Shown in pieces: positions 29,022 to 35,940 of a stretch of DNA of 64,000 nt. Below the pieces are notes generated by a model that ran no database searches, had not been told where the DNA came from, and was given only the letters and a program-made list of their open reading frames with translations. A program made the position numbers and the translations under genes. Numbering within the stretch: position 1 is the first letter of the stretch; each line of letters opens with the position of its first letter. This DNA comes from Neptuniibacter sp. CAU 1671 (lineage in GTDB: Bacteria; Pseudomonadota; Gammaproteobacteria; Pseudomonadales; Balneatricaceae): assembly GCF_029222905.1 (NCBI RefSeq), contig NZ_JARHUE010000001.1, positions 310,001-374,000 on the forward strand, read 5' to 3'.

Positions 29022-29106
29022 CTAGTAGATAGTAGCTACCCACGCCAAAATACAGGAATAATCCATTGGGACTGAAAATTTACTTATTTGGTACTACTTT
29101 TAAAAT
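29022..29106 (-). promoter_or_regulatory. Candidate regulatory words upstream of the aldehyde dehydrogenase
   Basis: The 309-bp divergent spacer holds ACTAGTAGATAGTAGCTACC (29022-29041), CCAAAATACAG (29045-29055) and GGTACTACTTTT (29090-29101). CCAAAATACAG recurs exactly before the porin at 59615. TACTACTTTT recurs at 48947 before the ABC importer. These may be sites for one of the NarL-type regulators in the window. The remainder of the spacer is AT-rich with no coding sequence. Confidence 0.45.
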
Positions 29107-29268
29107 CCTCGCAAAATATCAGTCATTTAGTGGAATAATCTGTACTCAACCAAGGCATAAGAACAGACGATAAACGCCTAATACCAGCGGAATAACACCT
29201 TATATAGAACACTGTGTAACAGACCTGTACAGTGGCATATAAAATAAAAGAAGGAACACAGGTGAACC

Positions 29269-30063
29269 ATGAGCCGTATCCACTATGTAAATACCTGGCA
29301 GGAATTCCTCGATCTGGTTGAAGCCTCTGACCTGAGAGGTTGGGCATTTCGCGGACAAAAGGACGCCGCCTGGCGGCTGGAAAGCTCCCTCACCCGCTAT
29401 CTTGGCAAATATGTTCCGGATGGACGCTGGGCGCAGCAGGAAGATCGTGCCATCCGTGTATTCAAGCGCAAAGCACATTATTTCCTGAATGACACTTCCG
29501 CCCTTGAAGATGATTTTCGCTGCCTTGCCCTGATGCAGCATCATGGCGCACCTACCCGCCTGCTGGATTTTACCAAGTCGCCCTATGTTGCTGCTTTTTT
29601 TGCGCTGGAGTCAGCCACCAAGGAAGCGGCGGTTTTTGCCGTGAACACTCCGGCCCTCTGGCATAAGGCTACGCCACCCGGTGCACCTGAACTCAACCGT
29701 GAAGCGATTGACCCCAGACAGGGCAACAACCTGAAAAAATTCTATCTGTCTAACCGCTACCCGGTGGTATGGCCGGGCGAACCCTGGTCAATGGATCGCC
29801 GGATCGTGGCGCAGAGCGGTACCTTCATGCTGCCGGGCAAAATCACCGAAACACTGGAAGATCTGCTCGCGACCTATGAATACAACGAGCCACTGGTAGC
29901 CAAGATCGTGCTCAATCCTGCTATACGTGCTGACGCCATGGAAGCGCTCTATCGTATGAACATTACCAGCGCTACCCTGTTTCCAGATCTTGACGGCCTT
30001 GCCCGCTCAATCGGTTATGAGCTTGAAGTGCGCTGGGTAGGCGCATCCATTAACGGAGGTTAA
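29269..30063 (+). CDS. FRG-domain protein
   Basis: The 264-residue protein has the FRG motif at its start (LRGWAFRGQKDAAWRLESSL near 23-42) and the second family block MQHHGAPTRLLDFTKSPYVAA near 89-109, covering a complete FRG domain with a short C-terminal extension. FRG domains are widespread and poorly understood; some occur in phage-defence or toxin-like proteins. It has no TM helix or signal peptide, so it is cytoplasmic. It sits alone between the aldehyde dehydrogenase and a PQQ dehydrogenase, on the opposite strand, and reads as an insertion into the alcohol island. Activity is unknown. Confidence 0.8.
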   Translation: MSRIHYVNTWQEFLDLVEASDLRGWAFRGQKDAAWRLESSLTRYLGKYVPDGRWAQQEDRAIRVFKRKAHYFLNDTSALEDDFRCLALMQHHGAPTRLLDFTKSPYVAAFFALESATKEAAVFAVNTPALWHKATPPGAPELNREAIDPRQGNNLKKFYLSNRYPVVWPGEPWSMDRRIVAQSGTFMLPGKITETLEDLLATYEYNEPLVAKIVLNPAIRADAMEALYRMNITSATLFPDLDGLARSIGYELEVRWVGASINGG

Positions 30064-30101
30064 GAGCACTCCACTTTGTGTAGTTCCGGGATAAACACAA
30101 C

Positions 30102-30132
30102 AAAAAAGCCAGCACAAATGTGCTGGCTTTTT
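30102..30132. terminator. Bidirectional terminator, FRG gene / PQQ dehydrogenase
   Basis: AAAAAGCCAGCAC-AAAT-GTGCTGGCTTTTT is a 13-bp perfect stem with A- and T-runs on its two sides, placed between two convergent stops. It should terminate both transcripts. Confidence 0.92.
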
Positions 30133-30180
30133 GCTGGGACAAAACCGGACTGCTATGCAGTCCGGCGCAAGTCATAAGAC

Positions 30181-31950
30181 TTACTTAGGCAGTTTGAAGG
30201 TCCAAACCGCGCCACCCTGGTTCAGGTGTTTAACGCGCTTAGCAACTTCACCACCCCACAGAGGTACTGCACCACCCCAACCGGAAACTACGGAGATGTA
30301 CTGCTCACCGTCCTGTTCCCAAGTGATTGGAGAGCCTACGATACCAGAACCTGTGTTGAACTGATAAACCTGCTCACCTGTCTTAGCGTTGAAGCCTTTC
30401 AGGTAGCCTTCTGGAGTACCGATGAATACCAGGTTACCCGCAGTAGTCATAGCACCACCCCACAGAGGAGCGTAGTTTTTGTAGCTCCATACCTCTTTAC
30501 CAGTCTTCGGATCCATTGCACGCAGCACACCGATGTACTCATCGTTGGTTGGGTGAATAGTGAAGCCAGCACCTAGGTAAGCTGCGCCTTTTTTGTACGC
30601 AGTTGGTTCGTTCCAGATATCCATCTGCCATTCGTTAGAAGGCACGTAGAACAGCTCAGTGTCTTTGCTGTATGCGATAGGCATCCAGTTTTTACCACCC
30701 AGGAAGGATGGAGCTGCAACAACTGTCTGGCCTTTTTTGCCATCTTTGGAATCAGCTGGGTTACCTGGACGGTTAGAATCGTCATAGATTGGACGACCAG
30801 TTTTTGGATCCAGACCTTTAGCCCAAGTGATCTTGTCTACGAACGGGAAGCCACGGATGAAGCTACCGTTTTCGCGGTTCAGGACGTACATGAAGCCGTT
30901 ACGGTCAGCAGTCGCAGCTGCTTTGATGGTTTTGCCGCCTTCGTTCAGGTCGAAAGAAACCAGCTCGTTAACACCATCGTAATCCCAGCCATCGTGTGGA
31001 GTAGTCTGGAAGTGCCATGCGATTTTACCAGTATCAGGGTCGATCGCTACGCGAGAAGAGGAGAACAGGTTGTCACCAGGACGCAGGTGAGAGTTCCATG
31101 GTGCTGGGTTACCAGTACCGAAGAACATCAGATCGGTTTCAGCGTCGTAAGTACCGCCCAACCAAGTTGCTGCACCACCGGATTTCCACAGGTCGCCAGG
31201 CCAAGTTTTGCCCGCTGCACCACCGGAAATACCGTTTTCAACTTTCTTGCCGTTTTTCCACATGTAACCCATGTGACCTTCAACGGTTGGACGAGTCCAA
31301 ACGATGTCACCGGTTTTAGCGTCGTAAGCTTCAACTTTACCTACGATACCGAACTCACCACCGGATACACCAGTGATCACTTTGCCCTTAACGATGATAG
31401 GAGCAGCAGTGATGGAGTAACCAGCCTGATAATCTTCAACAGTTTTCTTCCAAACTACTTTACCGGACTTAGCGTCCAGAGCGACCAGTTTAGCGTCCAG
31501 GGTACCGAAGATAACCAGATCATCATACAGAGCAACACCACGGTTGATCACGTCACAGCAAGGCATGATGCCGTCTGGCAGACGCGCATTGTATTCCCAC
31601 AGTTCTTCACCAGTTTTGGTGTCAATAGCGAATACGCGAGAGTAAGACGCAGTAACGTACATTACGCCGTCTTTCACCATTGGCTGGGATTCCTGGCCAC
31701 GCTGTTTCTCACCACCGAAAGAGAATGCCCATACAGGACGCAGGTCCTTAACAGTGTCTACATTCACTTTGTCCAGGGAGCTGTAACGCTGACCCTGCAG
31801 ACCCATACCGTTAGTGACTACGTCATCAACGGTTGCGGCGTCATTCATGATATCTTTATCTGTTACACCGGCGTTCGCCAAACCAGCTACAGACATTGCT
31901 GCTACCAGGGCTGAAACTGCAAACCCTTTGCTGCGGCCAAATTTTTTCAT
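30181..31950 (-). CDS. PQQ alcohol dehydrogenase, predicted lanthanide-dependent (PedH/XoxF signature)
   Basis: The 589-residue protein has a Sec signal peptide (cleavage near GLANA). The eight-bladed quinoprotein propeller is complete, with tryptophan-docking repeats such as [12 protein letters not shown] and the vicinal disulfide C131-C132. The catalytic segment reads [11 protein letters not shown]323 is the catalytic base and D325, two residues on, is the extra Asp that coordinates a lanthanide in XoxF and PedH. It would oxidise primary alcohols to aldehydes in the periplasm and reduce a c-type cytochrome such as PedF. GAGGAG lies seven bases before the ATG. Codon use is of the high-expression type, unlike the second PQQ enzyme at 35941. 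It has its own promoter region and terminator, so is probably monocistronic. Alcohol specificity cannot be read from sequence. Confidence 0.93.
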   Translation of the reverse strand: MKKFGRSKGFAVSALVAAMSVAGLANAGVTDKDIMNDAATVDDVVTNGMGLQGQRYSSLDKVNVDTVKDLRPVWAFSFGGEKQRGQESQPMVKDGVMYVTASYSRVFAIDTKTGEELWEYNARLPDGIMPCCDVINRGVALYDDLVIFGTLDAKLVALDAKSGKVVWKKTVEDYQAGYSITAAPIIVKGKVITGVSGGEFGIVGKVEAYDAKTGDIVWTRPTVEGHMGYMWKNGKKVENGISGGAAGKTWPGDLWKSGGAATWLGGTYDAETDLMFFGTGNPAPWNSHLRPGDNLFSSSRVAIDPDTGKIAWHFQTTPHDGWDYDGVNELVSFDLNEGGKTIKAAATADRNGFMYVLNRENGSFIRGFPFVDKITWAKGLDPKTGRPIYDDSNRPGNPADSKDGKKGQTVVAAPSFLGGKNWMPIAYSKDTELFYVPSNEWQMDIWNEPTAYKKGAAYLGAGFTIHPTNDEYIGVLRAMDPKTGKEVWSYKNYAPLWGGAMTTAGNLVFIGTPEGYLKGFNAKTGEQVYQFNTGSGIVGSPITWEQDGEQYISVVSGWGGAVPLWGGEVAKRVKHLNQGGAVWTFKLPK

Positions 31951-31994
31951 TGTAGGCTCCTCTACGGATATTTTTATTGGCGTTCAGGAGAGAG

Positions 31995-32011
31995 CCGGGA
32001 ATTATTCCCGG
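31995..32011. promoter_or_regulatory. Palindrome in the leader of the lanthanide-type PQQ dehydrogenase
   Basis: CCGGGAAT-T-ATTCCCGG is a perfect 17-bp palindrome 44 bp before the start codon at 31950. It may be an operator or a stabilising mRNA leader hairpin for this highly expressed gene. No T-run follows on either strand. Confidence 0.45.
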
Positions 32012-32081
32012 ATCGTGGATCTCATTGTTTTAGTTTGCCGAATTACCAACAATTAAACGGCAGAACTAGATTTGTTATCAC

Positions 32082-32095
32082 TTGGTAGTAGTACC
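32082..32095 (-). promoter_or_regulatory. GGTA-GTAG-TACC element before the PQQ dehydrogenase
   Basis: TTGGTAGTAGTACC on the plus strand contains the partly symmetric GGTA...TACC. It shares GTAGTACC with the aldehyde dehydrogenase upstream region (29090-29097), in opposite orientation relative to the gene. A related CTACTACCTAGG lies at about 32208. Positioned 130-145 bp before the start, it suits an activator site. The remaining 31951-32308 region holds a further hairpin (GCGGGCATT...AATGCCCGC, near 32168-32190) beyond the metallohydrolase stop. Confidence 0.4.
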
Positions 32096-32308
32096 GGTTT
32101 AATTGCAATGCTGCAGGCAAATGACAGAGACATTACATAACCGGCCCAGACCCACTGATAATGGTGATGCGGGCATTTATTAATGCCCGCTAAATCACTG
32201 CTTTTTCTACTACCTAGGGTGTAATCCTGAGCTCTAAGAGCTATATCCATGCTGAGGCGCCGAATGCGCTCCAGCAGAGAAAGAATAGACGAGAAAACCA
32301 GTTTCGAA

Positions 32309-33247
32309 TCAATTAAATGCAGCTTCTTCATATTTTGGATAGAGGTGCGCAACCGTGCGGACAAATTCCCGCTGGGTCAGCGCAATGCCTTTAAACTGAT
32401 CCGGAACGGGTAATTCAATCACTTCCGTCATGCTCAAACCGGCATCTGCCGCTTCAGTAAGCGTGTTATCAAGCCAGGTCAAATAGGCTTCCATCTGATC
32501 AAATGCCCGCCCATCATTGACCATGGGCCCATGACCAGGCACCAGCAATTTATGCTCGGTCGCCCTCAACTGCTGAATCTCCTTCAGCCATATTTTCAAA
32601 CCGGGCGTATGGGGCGTGGTAAGTGCTCGCTGGTAAAACACCATATCTGAGGCAAACATCACGCCCGTTGCGTGATCCAGAATCACCAGATCGGAGCCGG
32701 TATGCCCGGTTAACGCCATAAAGGTGAGCGTGTGTTTGCCGAGTGAGAGCGGCTTGAGGTTCATCACCTTATTCGGCATTGTGGATTCAGTAGAACGCAT
32801 CCAGTCACCCACCAGCCTATACATGTTTTCTGCAAACGCATTACCATTTTCTGCAATCTGCCGCCCTGTCTCAGGTAACGCCCAAATGGTGGCATCTTTA
32901 AACGCCTGGTTACCCAGATAATGGTCCGGGTGGCTATGGGTAATAAATACGTGTTTTACCGGCTTATCCGTGATCTGCTCAATTGCTTGGCGCATCTCGC
33001 GTCCGTAGCGAAAAGACGGTCCAGTATCAATTACGATAACGCCCTCGTCCGTGACGATAAACGCGGTATTAACGATATTACCGCCGTTATGCAGGGTAAA
33101 GTCTTCCAGCTTACCCTCGAGCAACCAGGTATCTTCAGCAATCTTTTGCGGTTTGAGGTCATAACTGAGAGGCGCAGCTACTGCAACGGACGTGAAGAGA
33201 GCCAGAGTGATAGAGATCAGATTCCGAGTATTAAATATATTCATCAT
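32309..33247 (-). CDS. SoxH-like zinc metallohydrolase of quinoprotein clusters
   Basis: The 312-residue protein has a signal peptide (cleavage near VAVAA) and a metallo-beta-lactamase fold with the metal-binding motif THSHPDHYLGN near 102-112, then LTGHTGSDLVI and VPGHGP. It matches the 'quinoprotein relay system zinc metallohydrolase' family found beside PQQ dehydrogenases. It lies 13 bp after the SoxYZ-like carrier gene, and the two are thought to form a periplasmic thiol-relay of unknown chemistry. No enzymatic substrate is known. Confidence 0.88.
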   Translation of the reverse strand: MMNIFNTRNLISITLALFTSVAVAAPLSYDLKPQKIAEDTWLLEGKLEDFTLHNGGNIVNTAFIVTDEGVIVIDTGPSFRYGREMRQAIEQITDKPVKHVFITHSHPDHYLGNQAFKDATIWALPETGRQIAENGNAFAENMYRLVGDWMRSTESTMPNKVMNLKPLSLGKHTLTFMALTGHTGSDLVILDHATGVMFASDMVFYQRALTTPHTPGLKIWLKEIQQLRATEHKLLVPGHGPMVNDGRAFDQMEAYLTWLDNTLTEAADAGLSMTEVIELPVPDQFKGIALTQREFVRTVAHLYPKYEEAAFN

Positions 33248-33260
33248 GACCGGTCATCCT

Positions 33261-34016
33261 TTACAGGGTCTGCTTAAATTCATTGCCACCGTTATCACGC
33301 ATCCAAATGATATGTTTCTGGCCTGCGTTGCGCACATCAAAAGAGATAACCGGATTTTCACTCACTGGCTGAGATAACTCGAGTCGAGCCAGGTCTTCAC
33401 CTGCCTCATTACGCAACACCACCTGCTGGATATAAAACTCAGGAATACCATCCGCCAGACCCGTATCCATTGGATGAATCACCTTCAGCTTGTAGCGACC
33501 GGTTTCACCACGTTCGAACAGTCGGGTTTGCATCTCCCCGAGGTGACTCTCCCAATAGGGATTGGCATTACCCATGCTCGGCGTCGTACATCCACCACCC
33601 GCCGCATCCAGATACTGTCCACCCACATGCCAAACCCCATCACGGGTCTGAACCGCAGCGCGCACAGCGGTGCCCTGCTGCACTTTGATTCGCAGAGAAA
33701 TACGCGGAATCACATCAGGATGAGGAAAGTAGGTAAAAATATGTTGAATGGGATTCAGGTCAGCCCAGGCAATGATCTTCTGAATTTGACCAGAATAGGC
33801 AGACGCATCAACGGTAATGGGTGCCTGGGTTGGGTCTTCAGCAAATACAGGCACATCCACCACCACTTTGTCATCAAAGACAAAGGCGTCTTCACCAATG
33901 AAGATATTGCGCATGTAATCCCACATCGGGGAGTTGAGAGGATCATCACTCTGGGCCGCCATCAGCGGAAATGAAACCAGACAAGACACCATCATAGCGA
34001 TCAATCTACGCTTCAT
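33261..34016 (-). CDS. SoxYZ-like fused carrier of quinoprotein clusters
   Basis: Starting at 34016 (AGGAG six bases upstream; an in-frame GTG lies two codons earlier) the product is about 251 residues with a signal peptide ending near LMAAQ. The N-terminal half resembles SoxY, with the swinging-arm-like GGGCTTPS carrying the single conserved Cys. The C-terminal half resembles SoxZ. In thiosulfate oxidation SoxY carries the sulfur substrate on this Cys. Here no other sox genes exist, and the family occurs with PQQ alcohol dehydrogenases. It is co-transcribed with the SoxH-like hydrolase. Confidence 0.87.
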   Translation of the reverse strand: MKRRLIAMMVSCLVSFPLMAAQSDDPLNSPMWDYMRNIFIGEDAFVFDDKVVVDVPVFAEDPTQAPITVDASAYSGQIQKIIAWADLNPIQHIFTYFPHPDVIPRISLRIKVQQGTAVRAAVQTRDGVWHVGGQYLDAAGGGCTTPSMGNANPYWESHLGEMQTRLFERGETGRYKLKVIHPMDTGLADGIPEFYIQQVVLRNEAGEDLARLELSQPVSENPVISFDVRNAGQKHIIWMRDNGGNEFKQTL

Positions 34017-34080
34017 AAGCACTCCTGCATGTGCACCCGGCCTGATTAACCGGTTGTAATTATTTTTAAAGTGTAGCCAG

Positions 34081-34108
34081 AAACAAAAGCCCCGTTAGAA
34101 CGGGGCTT
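34081..34108 (-). terminator. Terminator after the MoxJ-like gene
   Basis: AAGCCCCG-TTAGAA-CGGGGCTT forms a hairpin followed on the minus strand by TTTTGTTT. It lies just after the stop at 34131 and before the SoxYZ-like gene, so it separates pedF/moxJ-like from soxYZ/soxH-like transcription. Confidence 0.8.
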
Positions 34109-34130
34109 GGTTATCGGGATAGAGCGTCTA

Positions 34131-35045
34131 TCAGGGATTAAGTTCCTTATAGAACGCTGGTTTTTCATAGCGCAGACCATACTGCTTGAAAACCTCTTCC
34201 ATCTGTCCTGAGCGTACCATTTTATCCACGACATCTTCGACGGCATAACCGAGCTGACGGTAACTATGCTGAATCGCCATACCAATATCCCACTGCTGTT
34301 TACCCATCGCAGGATAGGAGTTTTCACCCAGTTTATACGCTTCATTCGGACGGCTAAAAAGCAACCAATCCACTTCAGAACGCATTGCCATTACGGCTGA
34401 GACTTCACCCTTTTCAAGGCCTTCATATGCAGCAGTTGCATTGACATAGTGATGGGTTTTTTCGCGCATCCGTCCGCCATTGGCAGAGGTCAGATAAAAC
34501 GCCGGAAGACTGTCGATCTCTACGCCAATCGGATGGTATTGAAACACAGCGACCGTAGTGACATGTTTCATCTTGCGGCTGTCATAAGCAACCTGCCAAC
34601 TCTCACTCTGATAGGGACCAAACATCACTACCTGTTCGTTAATCATCGCACCGGTAGAGTCACGCATGTAAGAAAACTCACGATCATAGGGCACCCGCAT
34701 CATGACATCTGCCAGATTTTTAAGTGCCATCGGGTTTTCTTCGTCCTTGTCGAGGTAGTGCCCCTTCCAGACATTGTTTCGCAGATCGTCTTCGAGGTTT
34801 TCATCAGGTGTAATCCAGTGGACCTTGAATTTCACACCCAATTCTTCAGCAATCTTTTTGCCGATCTCAATATCCACACCGGCAGGCTGCCCATCCTTTT
34901 CAAAGGAAAAAGGCGGAAAGTCTCTATAAACACCGATGTTGATATAACCACTGCTAATAACGTCGTCGTAAGAACGAGAATGCGCCAGGCTGCTGAGCAG
35001 GCTGGCGCAAACTAGTAATCCAACGCTAAGGCGTTTATTACTCAT
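34131..35045 (-). CDS. MoxJ/PedG-like periplasmic binding protein of quinoprotein clusters
   Basis: The 304-residue product is an extracellular solute-binding family 3 fold with a signal peptide ending near LAHS. GVYRDFPPFSFEKDGQPAGVD and the following DIEIGKKIAEELG are typical. It belongs to the group linked to methanol/alcohol quinoprotein dehydrogenases (MoxJ-like), for which a chaperone or electron-transfer docking role is more likely than transport, because no permease is adjacent. The ATG at 35045 overlaps the pedF stop by 8 bp, preferred over a TTG one codon before. Confidence 0.86.
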   Translation of the reverse strand: MSNKRLSVGLLVCASLLSSLAHSRSYDDVISSGYINIGVYRDFPPFSFEKDGQPAGVDIEIGKKIAEELGVKFKVHWITPDENLEDDLRNNVWKGHYLDKDEENPMALKNLADVMMRVPYDREFSYMRDSTGAMINEQVVMFGPYQSESWQVAYDSRKMKHVTTVAVFQYHPIGVEIDSLPAFYLTSANGGRMREKTHHYVNATAAYEGLEKGEVSAVMAMRSEVDWLLFSRPNEAYKLGENSYPAMGKQQWDIGMAIQHSYRQLGYAVEDVVDKMVRSGQMEEVFKQYGLRYEKPAFYKELNP

Positions 35046-35481
35046 CAACAGCTACACTCTCCAGGTATGCACGGATCGCCCACAGTGCTTCCTGACTCAG
35101 GTGTTCCGCCATTTTTGGCATGTATACACGGCCATCACGTACCGCACCGTTACGCACGCGGTATACATACCACTCATCACCGTCCAAACCAGGCGCCAGG
35201 TAACGCAGGTCTGGTGCAATACCACCAGAGATAGCGTCCAGACCGTGGCAACGCGCACAGTTCTGAGTGTATGCAGAAGAACCGATTGAAATTGCCAGTT
35301 CACGGTTTTCGTAATCAGGGCCGTATGGCTGTGATTCCAACCACTCTTCACCAAGAGGTTTAAGGCCAGTTACATCAACGTTCTGAGGTGTCACATCACC
35401 GTGCGCCAGCACCTGTGCGGACAGGGTCGCAGTCATGAGACCTGCTACTGTAAGACCAACAATTTTTTTATTAATAGACAT
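35038..35481 (-). CDS. pedF: Cytochrome c-550 PedF
   Basis: The 147-residue product has a signal peptide (cleavage near VLAHG) and one heme c site, C75-ARC-H79. The C-terminal VYMPKMAEHLS supplies a likely axial Met. It matches the PedF/ExaB class that takes electrons from PQQ alcohol dehydrogenase and feeds the respiratory chain. Its codon use is of the high-expression type. It is divergent from the calcium-type PQQ enzyme and coupled to the MoxJ-like gene, so it may serve both dehydrogenases. Confidence 0.93.
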   Translation of the reverse strand: MSINKKIVGLTVAGLMTATLSAQVLAHGDVTPQNVDVTGLKPLGEEWLESQPYGPDYENRELAISIGSSAYTQNCARCHGLDAISGGIAPDLRYLAPGLDGDEWYVYRVRNGAVRDGRVYMPKMAEHLSQEALWAIRAYLESVAVDE

Positions 35482-35698
35482 TCTTCATCACCACTTAATA
35501 TTGAATAGACTCTACGAAGCCAGTTTTACCTACCCGCAACTTAACTCTTCCTTAAGCTTCCACTGTAAGTCTGGGCTCGGATTCAGTAGTTCTTATTATG
35601 TGTCTTAACTGACCAGATCTGAGATTGGAGCCGCCATGGACTGTGCCGGTATATGATATTGGCTGAGCAAAAAAGGCAAGAATTATACTTTGGCTTCC

Positions 35699-35725
35699 AT
35701 AAACTACTCCATTAGTACCCTTTTG
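35699..35725. promoter_or_regulatory. ACTACTCCATTAGTACC element between pedF and the second PQQ dehydrogenase
   Basis: Within the 459-bp divergent spacer, ACTACTCCATTAGTACC lies near the middle. Its 11-base core TCCATTAGTAC (35709-35719) is repeated exactly at 48972-48982, upstream of the ABC importer. This is a candidate activator site for the divergent pair. The rest of the spacer shows a T-rich tract and no gene apart from a possible tiny frame at 35858. Confidence 0.42.
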
Positions 35726-35857
35726 ATTTGTTACCCCTTTCCTGATGACTCTCCCACAACCGCCACAGGACAATATACAAACCTTTTTTCACACTTTTTA
35801 TCAGGAGTATTTCCTCCGACTCCGGGGCAATTACACAATTCCGCGAGGAGATACACC

Positions 35858-35911
35858 GTGTCGCTCGAACTAGGCGGCGATCAAAATGATTCCGCGGTTT
35901 TTACCGTTTAA
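35858..35911 (+). CDS. Possible 17-residue leader peptide
   Basis: CGAGGAGATACACC precedes a GTG that opens a 17-codon frame (SLELGGDQNDSAVFTV after the start residue) ending 29 bp before the second PQQ dehydrogenase. The ribosome site is good, but the frame is very short. It lacks the Glu-x3-Tyr pair of PqqA. It may be a regulatory leader or chance. Confidence 0.25.
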   Translation: MSLELGGDQNDSAVFTV

Positions 35912-35940
35912 AAGGATAAAAACATAACAGGATCACAACC

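Noticed and set aside
35858-35911. PqqA precursor peptide
   Set aside because: The tiny frame lacks the Glu-x3-Tyr pair needed for PQQ formation and no pqqB-E genes are adjacent.
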